From Sacculina carcini (taxonomy: Eukaryota; Arthropoda; Thecostraca; Sacculinidae): 64,000 nucleotides of DNA. Made by a program: the position numbers and the translations under genes. The stretch is from positions 1,985,501 through 2,049,500 of the forward strand of contig OU696579.1 in assembly GCA_916048095.2 (NCBI GenBank), given 5' to 3'. Positions 54,840 to 64,000 of the stretch are shown in pieces (position 1 is the first letter of the stretch; each line of letters opens with the position of its first letter). The notes under the pieces were generated by a model. The model was not told the DNA's origin, did not search any database, and saw nothing but the letters and a program-made list of their open reading frames with translations.

Positions 54840-56339
54840 TGTGGCGTGTGCGGTGCATAACACATACATATGATAGTATTGCGATTTGAGTTGCATTATT
54901 GTTTGTATCTGACTTCACTATGTACACGTTATTTAAACTGTATGTAGAATACGCGCTGCACATGTTTTGCAATGTTCACTGAAATCGCTTACGCAAGCAC
55001 ACACACACGCGCACAAGATTAGCTGACGGAGAGGGCGAGAGCTGTACACCGGGCGAGCACGGAGCAGCATCCACTTCACAGAACTTGCAGCAATACAGCC
55101 AACCAGCGACGCCGGGGCGGACTATGGTGTCTACATCAACGCCCACTCATCTCGGGTTTAAAAAGTCCCATGTCCGATGTTCATGCACGGTCTGGCAGGG
55201 CTACTCTCTGTGACTGTCCTTTTGTCTTATTCCCAGCATTTGAGCGCATTGCCGTTGGCATATACGCCGTTCACTGGGTTTATATACCTAGCTGTGCTCC
55301 GCACGCTGTTCTATATACATAGCTGTGCTCCGCACGCTGTTCTATATACATAGCTGTGCTCCGCACGCTGTTTTATATACATAGCTATATACATAGCTGT
55401 GCTACGCACGCTGTTCTATATACATAGCTGTGCTACGCCCGCTGTTCTATATACATAGCTGTGCTACGCACGCTGTTCTATATACATAGCTGTGCTCCGC
55501 ACGCTGTTCTATATACATAGCTGTGCTACGCACGCTGTTCTATATACATAGCTGTGCTACGCACGCTGTTCTATATACCTAGCTGTGCTACGCACGCTGT
55601 TTTATATACATAGCTGTGCTCCGCACGCTGTTTTATATACATAGCTGTGCTACGCACGCTGTTTTATATACGTAGCTGTGCTCCGCACGCTGTTTTATAT
55701 ACATAGCTGTGCTAAGCACGCTGTTTTATATACATAGCTGTGCTACGCACGCTGTTCTATATACATAGCTGTGCTACGCACGCTGTTTTATATGCATAGC
55801 TGTGCTACGCACGCTGTTTTATATACATAGCTGTGCTCCGCACGCTGTTTTATATACATAGCTGTGTTCCGCACGCTGTTCTATATACATAGCTGTGCTA
55901 CGCACGCTGTTCTATATAAATAGCTGTGCTACGCACGCTGTTTTATATACATAGCTGTGCTACGCACGCTGTTTTATATACATAGCTGTGCTCCGCACGC
56001 TGTTTTATATACATAGCTGTGTTCCGCACGCTGTTCTATATACATAGCTGTGCTCCGCACGCTGTTTTATTTACGTAGCTGTGCTCCGCACGCTGTTTTA
56101 TATACATAGCTGTGCTACGCACGCTGGCCTATATACATAGCTGTGCTCCGCACGCTGTTCTATATACATAGCTGTGCTCCGCACGCTGTTCTATATACAT
56201 AGCTGTGCTCCGCACGCTTTTCTATATCTATAATTTTCTGTATCTATAATTGAATTATAATCGTTGAGTGATTATAATATATCGTGTAAATTGTTGTCAT
56301 AGTGTATTTTGGTAGCCTGCCATTAACGGCAGTGTTACA
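54840..56339 (+). repeat. 3' LTR of element F (1500 bp)
   Basis: Same ends as the 5' LTR with a few substitutions (for example TTTGAGTTGC for TTTGATTTGC). Its 31-bp array (about 55280-56221) is roughly 30 units long, some 11 fewer than in the 5' LTR, accounting for the 356-bp length difference. Confidence 0.9.
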
Positions 56340-56343
56340 GCAC

Positions 56344-56576
56344 TATGTCCATGTGTAATATAACCTTCCCCGGTTAGTTGCCGGCTCACCAGGACGCTTG
56401 TATATATGTCTGTGTGATGTGTGCTTGTATGTATGTATATCATATGTCTCTGTTCGCGTATGGGCTGATTCGCGGTTATATAGATGTGTGTGTGTGTGTG
56501 TGTGTGTGTGGAACGTTGATACAGTTGTGCTTTGGCTTTCGTGGTATTTCTTTGTCTGCTAATCACGCATACCACA
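56344..56576 (+). repeat. LTR remainder of CsRn1-like element A2
   Basis: Counterpart of 27469-27701, ending CATACCACA before the PBS (TGGTGACCCCGA at 56579-56590). Its left part, if the LTR begins further upstream, is at 48680-48868 on the other side of F. Contains a (GT)n run at 56485-56510. Confidence 0.65.
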
Positions 56577-56706
56577 ATTGGTGACCCCGATTTTGGTTTG
56601 AGCATTTTCAAAGTCAGTTTTCAGTTGTGATTTCCTCATTCATAATTGTCATCATATATCATTTTTCACTTTCGCTATTTGTAACTTTTGTGCTCGTAAT
56701 CACAAC

Positions 56707-57507
56707 ATGTTGGGGAAAGAGGAAACTTCACTTTCAGCTTACGGTGAGACCGCTGTCGGTCGCGTGTCCATTAAACCGCCAGCGTTTATGGAGAACGCCG
56801 TCGAGGGTTGGTTTGTCGTCCTGGAGGCGCAATTCAACCTCCAAAACATCGTCTCAGAGACTACGCGGTTCTACCACGTAGTATCTTCTTTGCCGCCTAA
56901 TGTGGTGAGCCAGCTTCCCCCGAGCTATCTGAGGTCTCAAAGTTTTACGGAAATAAAGAACGAGGTGACACAGTTGTTCGAGCGCACCAAACCAGAACGC
57001 TTCGACGAGCTAATCTCAACGAAAGTGCTGACTGGTCGCCCATCTGCCTTCATGGCTGAGTTGCAAGCAACAGCGAGGAAGGTTGGAGTTTCAGGTGAGC
57101 TGGTTCGTCATAAGTTCTGTCAGGCTATGCCTGGCACGATCAGACCGGTGCTGGCGTCTCGTAAAGATATGCCGATATCCGAACTAGCTAAGCTGGCGGA
57201 CGAGCTTATGCCACTGGCACAACACAATGCATCTTGCTTGACAGTGAACAGCTCAGGCAGTAGTTCCTCTGCTGCTAGGCCTCGTGTACCACCATCGATA
57301 CACACTGGTAGCATGACATTGACGCCGTACTACGCCGATCAGCGACCTCAAGTATGTCGGGCCCATCTCTTCTTTGGCCCACGCGCGAGAACGTGCAAAC
57401 CGTGGTGCAAGTGGCCAAATAAATCACCGGGCATAACTATTCAACCGTCGTCTCGGCCCTCTTCGCATGCGGCTTCACCAGACCGTCAACAACAGTCGGA
57501 AAACTAG
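56707..57507 (+). CDS. Gag of CsRn1-like element A2, intact
   Basis: 266 codons from ATG 56707 (MLGKEETSLSA). Capsid-like part (IKPPAFMENAVEGWFVVLEAQFNLQNI, LPPNVVSQLPPSYL, FDELISTKVLTGRPSAFMAEL), Ser-rich linker, and a CHCC zinc motif CRAHLFFGPRARTCKPWC near the C terminus. Ends SEN-stop with GGAAAAC overlapping the last codons. Its X1 counterpart is broken, so this copy shows the ancestral state of the gene. Confidence 0.85.
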   Translation: MLGKEETSLSAYGETAVGRVSIKPPAFMENAVEGWFVVLEAQFNLQNIVSETTRFYHVVSSLPPNVVSQLPPSYLRSQSFTEIKNEVTQLFERTKPERFDELISTKVLTGRPSAFMAELQATARKVGVSGELVRHKFCQAMPGTIRPVLASRKDMPISELAKLADELMPLAQHNASCLTVNSSGSSSSAARPRVPPSIHTGSMTLTPYYADQRPQVCRAHLFFGPRARTCKPWCKWPNKSPGITIQPSSRPSSHAASPDRQQQSEN

Positions 57508-59395
57508 AGGGGCAGGTTCCGGTCTGTGCGACACCGAGCCTGCCACTTCTTCGAGTCGCAGCCAAGGTGGGCAGCACTTCCATCAATTTCATTGTTGATA
57601 CTGGTGCTGGTGTATCAATCATACTAAATCAGCCTCTAGTCTTGTCCCAACACCAACAACTGTCTGTCTTTCATCAGCGAGTGGCACTGGAATCCCTGTG
57701 TTCGGCAAGGTCAAGGTCGAGTTAGTGTTTTCGGCACTACGACTTGCCTACAGCTGGAGCTTTGTCGTCGCTGATGTAACCTAACCGATAATTGGAAATG
57801 ACTTTTTGTGTCACTATCGCCTGGTAGTCGACTGTGGCTCGCGCTGTTTACGCGACACAGTCACGTCACTGCACTCTCCTGCGGAACCGACGTCTGCTAT
57901 CATACCATGTCTCGTTATCAACGACACCTCGATGGTAGCGGCGCCGGCCCGCTCACTACTAGCTGAGTACAGCTGTTTGATGTGTCCGGTCCACACTTCC
58001 GTCTCTCTTCCATCAAGCATCAACGTTCAACACACTGTAGACACAGGAAGTGCTGCACCAGTCCACGCCAGTCGTCGACGTTTTTCTGCGGAGAAGCAGA
58101 CTGCCATCAAAAGGGAGATAGAAACGCTAATAAAAGGTGGTATTGTGCGATTCTCCAGTTCGTGCTGGTCTTCACCGGTCCAACTAGTTCCGAAAGCCGA
58201 TGGTGGTTGGCGACTCACCGGAGATTACCGCTGTTTGAATGCCCTAACAAAACGTGATTGTTGCCCCATCCCGACTGCTCCACTCGTCTAAGCGGTGCTC
58301 GCGTGTTTTCAAAACTCGATCTACTGAGAGCGTATCACCAGGTGCCTGTAGCTCCTGATGATATCGCTAAAACCGCTGTCGACACTCCAGCGGGACTTGT
58401 TGAATATGTCTTCATGCCCTACGGTATGCGTAATTCTCCAGCCACATTCCAACGACTGATGGACTCTATCTTCAGAACACTAGAATTCGTATTCGTCTAC
58501 ATTGACGACATTCTGGTGTTCTCTCAAGACGAGAATCAACATCACGACCATCTCAGATGTGTCTCCGATGCCCTCAAGAAGCGTTCACTGCGGCTGAAAC
58601 TGTCCAAGTGTGTCTTCTTTGAGAATGACATCCATTTTCTCGGATACCGCATCAACAGTGAAGGTATCAGGCCGGCGACATCGAAGATGAGCGCTCTCGT
58701 CGATCAGCCTGCGCCGTCTTCGTCACACGATCTTCGACGTTTCCTGGGCGCCACCGGATTCTACCGCCGCATGATCCGACACTATGCAGAAGTCGTCCAC
58801 CCGATCACTGAGCGTATCCGTGCAGATCCAAATAGCAAATCTCTACAGCTCAACAAAGCCGAGCTATCTGCTGTAGCTGCATGCAAGGACGCTTTGCAAT
58901 CTGCCGCTCTGCTACATCATCCGCTGCCAGCATGTACACAATACCAGCTGGTCACCGACTGCTCGCAGGTCGCCTTGGGTGCAGCTCTCCACCAGATGAT
59001 CGACGGTGAGCCTTCATTGGTGGAGCTGTACTCAAAGAAGCTCTCAGATACCCAAAAACGGTACTCCACTTTTGATCGAGAGCTCTTGGCGGCGTACCTC
59101 GCTGTCCTTCACTTTCGCCACCTCATAGAAGGTTAGCATGTTGTCCTATGCACAGACCATCGTCCTCTAATCAGCGCAATCAATAGCAACAATATGGCCA
59201 AATTGGACCGTCAACAACGTCACCTTGATCAGTGAGTATGTCACCGACGTCCAGTACATCCGTGGCGCGGAGAACGTCGCTGCTGACTGCTTTTCCAGGC
59301 CGATAAACGCCGTCACCGTGACCTGCCACGACCTGCCATCAATAGCAGCCGAGCAAGCTCATGACGCCGATATGCAAACTATTATCGACTTTCAC
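57498..59395 (+). pseudogene. Pol of element A2: protease, RT, RNase H remnant
   Basis: Protease FIVDTGAGVSII (about 57595) is followed by a one-base loss, a TAA at 57782-57784 (shared with A1) and a stop at 58289. RT continues to 59136 with VAPDDIAKTAVDTP, FMPYGMRNSPATFQRLMD, YIDDILVFSQDE and LRRFLGATGFYRRMI, then RNase H (LVTDCSQVALGAAL, YSTFDRELLAAYLAVLHFRHL). TAG at 59134-59136 interrupts before a CTDHRPL block in the next piece, followed by YIRGAENVAADCFSR. At about 59395 an internal deletion removes the whole integrase. Non-functional. Confidence 0.85.
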
Positions 59396-59699
59396 GGTTG
59401 AGACGCCGACCGGTGATACTCAGGTTGTGTCTATCGACCGTCTCAAGCCAGCTGTTCTGCGTCAACCACCTGCCGAACGCCCGTCAACATCTCCGGCTCG
59501 TTCTGATAAGCCTCGTACAATAGAAACTCCGAAGCCGGCTCCACGCTCTCTGCGTCGGTCGTCGACGTCGACAGAGCCTTCACCAACTGCGTCAAGCAAG
59601 CAGCCGATCGCGGCTCCTCGTTCATCGCAGACCTCGTCGTTGACACGTTCCGGACGCAGAGTACGCTTCAAAACGTCTGCTGATTTCGTATACTTTTGA
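59396..59699 (+). pseudogene. C-terminal tail of A2 pol after integrase deletion
   Basis: Frame encoding TQVVSIDRLKPAVL followed by a Pro/Ser/Thr-rich tail and SLTRSGRRVRFKTSADF, corresponding in position and style to the ends of E pol ([11 protein letters not shown] ... [13 protein letters not shown]) and F pol. Stop at 59697-59699. No 3' LTR of the A type follows; element G begins at 59734. Confidence 0.75.
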
Positions 59700-59733
59700 T
59701 ATTGTTTTTCTATTTTGTTATGTTCGTGCATCA

Positions 59734-60817
59734 TGTGGCGAAGCTACATGCCACTGCACACATGCGAGCAAGACGAGTGTTCTGGACCGACTGTTTATTG
59801 CGACACAGGACACACATGCACAAGGTTGCACCGCACATGCAGATGTATATGATTATGTCATATGATGCCGCACACAAAACGCTGCAAGGGCAGAGGACAC
59901 TGCGCGTGTGCTTCTGGCAGGTTCCCCGAAGTGGTGCGTGACGCTGTTGCACGTGGCGCACCACGTGCTCCCCCACCAGAAGCGGAGCGGTGTTGTCGAT
60001 GAGTCGGCGAATACACCGGTGTAAGAACCGGCGCGCTGTACTGCACGGCAGCACGAGGCCAAGTAGGTTTCATACAATGAAATCGCCCCGTGCTGCGCAG
60101 TCCGGTAGCGAAATAAAAATGTCGTTGCAGAGACTATCGGTGAGTCGGTGTTGCTTACGCCGGCGTAGAAGATCGGCGCGCCATACTGCACCGCAGCACG
60201 AGGTCCAGTAGATTTGATACAATGAAGTCGTCCTCGTGCTGCGCAGTCCGGTAGCGAAACAAGCTGTGGCTGCAGATACTGCAGCCAGCAAGGAGTCGAG
60301 CCAATCTTGATTGTGTTGACCCCTTGCTGCGCAGACGGTTGCTTCTGATGTTTTAACGTCCAGCGGTATCGGAAGAACGATTGCGTACGCGCCGGACAGA
60401 GTTGATCCTCGATGGTGTGATGCTGGTTACTCTTGCCAGCAGCTTATGGTGCGTCGCCATCATAGCGAGGCACAGACGGCTGCTGACAGAGAGGCGCGGC
60501 GCGAGTAGATGGCGCATGTTGATAGCGCAGATGAGGCGCCACAGATATCAAACACAGCACCACACCATCACGTCGGGGTCACCAATGTGGCGAAGCTACA
60601 TGCCACTGCACACATGCGAGCAAGACGGGTGTTCTGGACCGACTGTTTATTGCGACACAGGACACACATGCACAAGGTTGCACCGCACATGCAGATGCAT
60701 ATGATTGTGTCATATGATGCCGCACACAAAACGCTGCAAGGGCAGAGGACACTGCGCGTGTGCTTCTGGCAAGTTCCCCGAAGTGGTGCGTGACGCTGTT
60801 GCACGTGGCGCACCACA
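59734..60817 (-). mobile_element. Short non-autonomous LTR element G (TRIM-like)
   Basis: Two near-identical LTRs, 59734-59964 and 60596-60817, TGTGGTGCGCC...CGCCACA on the minus strand. On that strand the upstream LTR (right copy) is followed by TTGGTGACCCCGACGTGATG at 60576-60595, an 18-nt match to the 3' end of tRNA-Trp. The downstream LTR is preceded by a purine-rich GGTGGGGGAGC. Only about 630 bp lie between, without gag or pol. No target duplication: flanks GCATCA and TCTCTG differ, and X/K paralogues show the right flank belongs to segment K. So the copy has recombined or lost its original left flank. Confidence 0.8.
59999..60265. repeat. Internal tandem repeat of element G
   Basis: Two ~125-bp copies: 59999-60117 and 60131-60265, each with GAGTCGG, a CGGCGCGC(T/C)(G/A)TACTGCAC core, GCAGCACGAGG, AATGAA(A/G)TCG and GTGCTGCGCAGTCCGGTAGC. 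About 80% alike. GC-rich, no frame conserved. Confidence 0.7.
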
Positions 60818-61051
60818 TCTCTGTATGTCTATAAGTGTGAATGTGTGAGAAGTTGAATGTAGAAATGAAATGAAAAAGTAAAGAGAAGTAAGTTCACCTG
60901 GTTTGTATGCTCGTCTGCAGCCTCCAGACGGGAATATATTTGATCATGAGAAAGGTGTATGTTTATTGTGGGTTACACTTTTGAGTATGCTTGTTTGTAA
61001 GCGTCATTATGTTTGTTTGCGTGTGTCAGTATGTGTCATGTGATCAAGGCT

Positions 61052-61522
61052 ATATTGTAGTGTTATTGGTTTTCGGCTCCGGTGTAACCGATAACACTAC
61101 CAAACATAATGGATGTGTATTAATGAACACCGACATATAATCACGAGTTCGCCACAGATGGCCAAACACTGCCACACACCGCCACACAATCCTTCCCCTG
61201 ACCCGACACAAAGAGGTTCTTATGTAATAGACAGCACATGTGTGTGTGTGCGTGTGCATGTGTGTGCATGTGTGTGTGTGTGTGTGTTGATGACGCATTT
61301 ACTCGTGGAAAGATGAAGTGTGAATTGGTTGCAGCGATCACTGGTTGCTGTGTGGATTGGTTGCAGCGGACACACGATGACGAAATATTGCGTGCAGTTC
61401 CTGTGATAGTATGAATCGTATGCATTTTCGCGTACATTTGACTGTGATCAATGATGCAACGCGATGGATGTGAGATGACACACGCCACAGGAGCCCCCTC
61501 TCAGATCAGGGCGAGACAATAT
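61052..61522. mobile_element. Solo LTR with ATAT target duplication, inside the kinesin TATA box
   Basis: 61056-61518 (463 bp) begins TGTAGTGTTATTGG and ends GGGCGAGACA. ATAT flanks it at 61052-61055 and 61519-61522. Copy 1 at 16001-16016 has the uninterrupted GGTTATATAAATG. TG...CA ends, size and 4-bp duplication fit a Ty3/gypsy solo LTR. It resembles none of the LTRs in this window. It contains a (GT)n-like run at 61240-61288 and GTTATTGGTTTTCGG...CCGGTGTAACCGATAACAC near its start, an 8-9 bp inverted motif. Confidence 0.85.
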
Positions 61523-61558
61523 AAGTGCTCAACGTGGTGATCAAATAGTCAGTTGGTG
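61519..61558 (+). promoter_or_regulatory. Rebuilt core promoter of kinesin copy 2
   Basis: The right-hand duplication restores ATATAAG (61519-61525) directly after the LTR, and the initiator TCAGT is retained about 30 bp downstream (61549-61553). Everything upstream of the TATA box is now LTR sequence. Confidence 0.5.
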
Positions 61559-62161
61559 TTGTGTGTCAGTTTTCAGGTCGAGAGCCGAATCTCGTCGTTT
61601 CTCGCCGCTTCAATATGCTGCCATTGAACCGACGTATTCTGCTCAAGTGAACTGCTGAGTCTGAGGAAGTTTGGCCAATATGGTGGTTCATTACGCGCAA
61701 CTGCACGCGTTTAAAAAAGATAATTACGTGAGTTAATTCCGCAAAACTGACAATATTAATAAGCAATAATGTCGTCAATTCACTTTAAGGAGCGATAATC
61801 CACCTGGGTTGGCTCCTGTTGCAGTCGTTCGGTGATTGAATAAAAAAATCAATTCACTCGGAGGATCTTTCCAGCAAAAATGATCGTGCAATCACGAAAA
61901 AATTCCAGCCCAAATTGCAATAATAAATCAAAATATAAAAATGTGTAATAAACTATCAAGTGCAAGATTCACCAGCTACAAGTCGCGCTATTTCTACTGA
62001 ATATTTTTTTTCGCCAAATTCCAAAACGATATCGATTTCCAGACGAATCTCCAAGTTTCTGTCATTTCCATTGCATCACTTGCCTTGACAAGGTGATTCA
62101 GTGCATACTCTCTGAGTATCATCAACGCTATCACGCAATATCAACCGACAAAACGCCAAAC

Positions 62162-63467
62162 ATGCAGTGCAACGTCAACGTAGCAGTGCGTGTCAGACCT
62201 GTTCAAGTCAAGGGAACGAAGCAGAAACAGACCGAGAGAGTGGTTTCTGCAGATCCACACCTCAACACGGTAACTTTACAAGTACCAGCCAGACGACAAG
62301 CGGGAAACACTGACAATGTGTCGAAAACCTTCAACTTTCACACCGTGTTTCCGCCACAAGCCGGACAGGAAGAAATTTACATCCGGATGGCTCGTCCCGT
62401 CGTGCAAAGTGTCATGGACGGATTCAACGGCACCGTATTCACATACGGTCAGACAGGATCCGGTAAGACCTACACCATGACCGGGGACAGCCGCAAGAAA
62501 GCCAGCAAAGGCATTGTACACCACTCGCTGGCTGATATTTTCAGTCAAATACGACGTCCAGGTTAATTATCTGGAAATATACAATGAACAAATAATCGAC
62601 CTGCTGAAGCCGAACTCTTCGCTGAACATCCAGAACGTAAGAGGACATGGTGTAAAAGTTAAGAACTTATCCAATCATGAAGTAAAGACATTGGATGAGG
62701 TCAAAACCTACTTGAGGGAGGGAAACAAACGTCGGAAGATCGCATCTACCAACATGAACCGATGCAGCTCCAGATCACACACTATTTTCACAATTACTGT
62801 GAGACATAGTAGAGTCAACAAGACCGACGGCACCACCCAGAAGAGAGTGGGAAAACTTCACCTGGTCGATCTTGCTGGCTCGGAGCGGCTCAGCAAGACC
62901 CAGGAGACGAAGCACAACGAGCGCGACGCTATTACAATAAACAGCAGTCTAAATGCGCTTGGAAATGTTATATCGGCACTGGTTCAACGTCGAAGTCACG
63001 TGCCGTATCGTGAGTCAAAGTTGACACAGCTGTTACAAGATTCTCTGGGCGGTAACAGTTTGACGGCCATGATAGCGACAATCAGTCAGGAGGATAGGCA
63101 TTATGAGGAGTCCATCAACACTCTTCGATATGCTATCCGTGCAATGCACATACAGAATACGGTACAAATGAAGACTGACCAGGACAACAGTGTGCAGAGC
63201 AACCGTAACAAATACGGTCTGACTCCCGCCCAATTACAAAGAATCAACGCGACTAAAGAAAAATCATCTACAAAAATTTTTACTCCGTCTCAAGTCTGTG
63301 TAACAACGCATAAACGTCAGCCTGAAGAACAAGGATTGGACACAATAATGAACAGAAGCATGGCAGCTATCAGCAACTTCTTTTCAAGCTATAAAACTCA
63401 AATGCTTGGCTGCAACACCATGATACTCAATATGGTGTCAATTGTGGAAACGATGATGGACAACTGA
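62162..63467 (+). pseudogene. Kinesin motor gene, copy 2, broken by a 26-bp deletion
   Basis: Starts MQCNVNVAVRVRP at 62162, keeps the P-loop GQTGSGKT, then at about 62549 lacks 26 bp present in copy 1 (after FSQ, equivalent to residues 130-138), shifting the frame to a stop at 62564-62566. The remainder, in another frame to 63467, is intact: switch I NRCSSRSH, DLAGSE, YRESKLTQLLQDSLGGNS and the neck-like LRYAIRAMHIQN. Substitutions against copy 1 are few. The upstream piece has the P-loop but no switches; the downstream piece has the reverse, so neither alone is a working motor. Confidence 0.88.
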
Positions 63468-63579
63468 GCGAATCCCCCAACATGACATTTCATCGAGTAA
63501 AACTATTGAAATGAATGGCTGGTGAGAAGAACAACAAACTTCAAAGATAACTTATGAGGCCTACCCTTGCATTTGTTTT

Positions 63580-63810
63580 TTGCCGCAATCTCAAGTTGTG
63601 AAGACAGGACGAGGAGATGAATGGTGGCAGCGGTTTAACTTGCCATCACTACTGTCAACGTCCGTGTATTTGTGTCACCTGATTGGTTCTTCATCTGACC
63701 AACGACACATCAGGACTTTCTTCTAATTAATATGCCGCAATCTCAAGTTGTGAAGATAGGACGAGGAGATGAATGGTGGCAGCGGCTAAACTTGCCATCA
63801 CTAATGTAAT
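63580..63810. repeat. Tandem repeat downstream of kinesin copy 2
   Basis: TTGCCGCAATCTCAAGTTGT... at 63580-63660 and ATGCCGCAATCTCAAGTTGT... at 63731-63808, as after copy 1. The rest of the window (63810-64000) is the non-coding K flank with 'cacagtccatggtggttgtgtgatg'. Confidence 0.7.
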
Positions 63811-64000
63811 GGATCGTGTTATTGGGGCAAATATACGGTCCTAAAACCAAATGGCCTTATCTAGTGTGACAGCGTCTCTAGCAATTGTCTGCTGGCCCGT
63901 TTCACATAGCAGATATATAGAGACCGCACTTCACAGTCCATGGTGGTTGTGTGATGTTCTACAAAGCTTCAGCGACGCTGGACCAGCAGTGTTTGCCTCC

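Larger units (their letters stand above)
48865..56343 (+). mobile_element. Complete CsRn1-like Ty3/gypsy element F with GCAC target duplication
   Basis: LTRs 48869-50724 and 54840-56339, both TGTGGCG...GTTACA, flanked by GCAC at 48865-48868 and 56340-56343. X1 carries the empty site (TGCACTATGTCC at about 27463-27475). Internal: tRNA-Trp-type PBS, gag with CHCC motif, -1 frameshift heptamer, pol with a single frameshift. The two LTRs differ in length only because their 31-bp arrays differ. Apart from the one pol lesion it looks complete and recent. Confidence 0.93.
60818..64000 (+). repeat. Segmental duplication K, copy 2 (kinesin segment), runs off the window
   Basis: Counterpart of 15774-18441, continuing to the last base of the window. 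Contains a solo LTR (61056-61518) absent from copy 1, an extra short stretch near 61790-61850, and a broken kinesin. Confidence 0.85.

Noticed and set aside
61056..61518. Kinesin upstream exon or gene within the 463-bp insertion
   Set aside because: TG...CA ends, exact ATAT duplication and absence from copy 1 mark it as a solo LTR; its ORFs come from GT/CA runs.
62093..63467. Two separate kinesin genes in copy 2
   Set aside because: The two frames are halves of one motor domain split by a 26-bp deletion relative to copy 1.

Overview
The window is eukaryotic, intergenic-looking DNA built almost entirely of transposable elements and their debris, with two copies of one host-type gene, a short intronless kinesin. 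An arthropod is the best guess: a run of TTAGG-type repeats lies at 8088-8178, the kinesin promoter has a TATA box plus a TCAGT initiator at arthropod-like spacing, and the element spectrum (CsRn1-like Ty3/gypsy, PHD-finger CR1-like LINE, Penelope with a hammerhead motif) fits an invertebrate. No species is claimed.

Layout. 1-4620: AT-rich cluster of about 20 copies of a GC-rich hairpin motif (possibly Helitron-type ends). 4650-7853: CA-rich repeat family 'R' around a minus-strand Penelope-like RT fragment with a hammerhead ribozyme-like segment. 9694-14404: complete LTR retrotransposon 'B' with 5-bp target duplication. 15774-18441: kinesin segment K1. 18761-30046: segment X1 (a small ORF, an AT-rich minisatellite, LINE pieces, a nearly full-length CR1-like LINE, a damaged CsRn1-like element A1). 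30047-39358: four tandem copies of a 2.28-kb unit fusing RNA-virus-like sequence to the start of a retrotransposon gag. 39097-44206: the rest of that retrotransposon, 'E' (gag, intact pol, 3' LTR). 44207-59699: segment X2, the paralogue of X1, carrying a complete CsRn1-like element 'F' (48869-56339) and a long-inverted-repeat element, and ending in A2. 59734-60817: short non-autonomous LTR element 'G' on the minus strand. 60818-64000: kinesin segment K2, whose gene is broken by a 26-bp deletion and whose TATA box is split by a solo LTR.

The overall order is K1-X1-[virus/E]-X2-K2, so the window is a segmental duplication in which each copy has gained different insertions. Comparing copies gives clean empty sites for the CR1 LINE (48677), for F (27468) and for the solo LTR (16007), which fixes their boundaries and relative ages.

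The most unusual object is the virus-retrotransposon fusion. A sequence with a viral SF2 helicase motif VI (QRKGRVGR) followed by a multi-membrane-span region, the order seen after NS3 in flavivirus-like genomes, sits between an LTR-start-like fragment and the PBS/gag of E, and has been amplified in tandem. Two of the units form one open frame of 1268 codons; the other two share two frameshifts. The flavi-like assignment is inference from motif and order, not from a database search.
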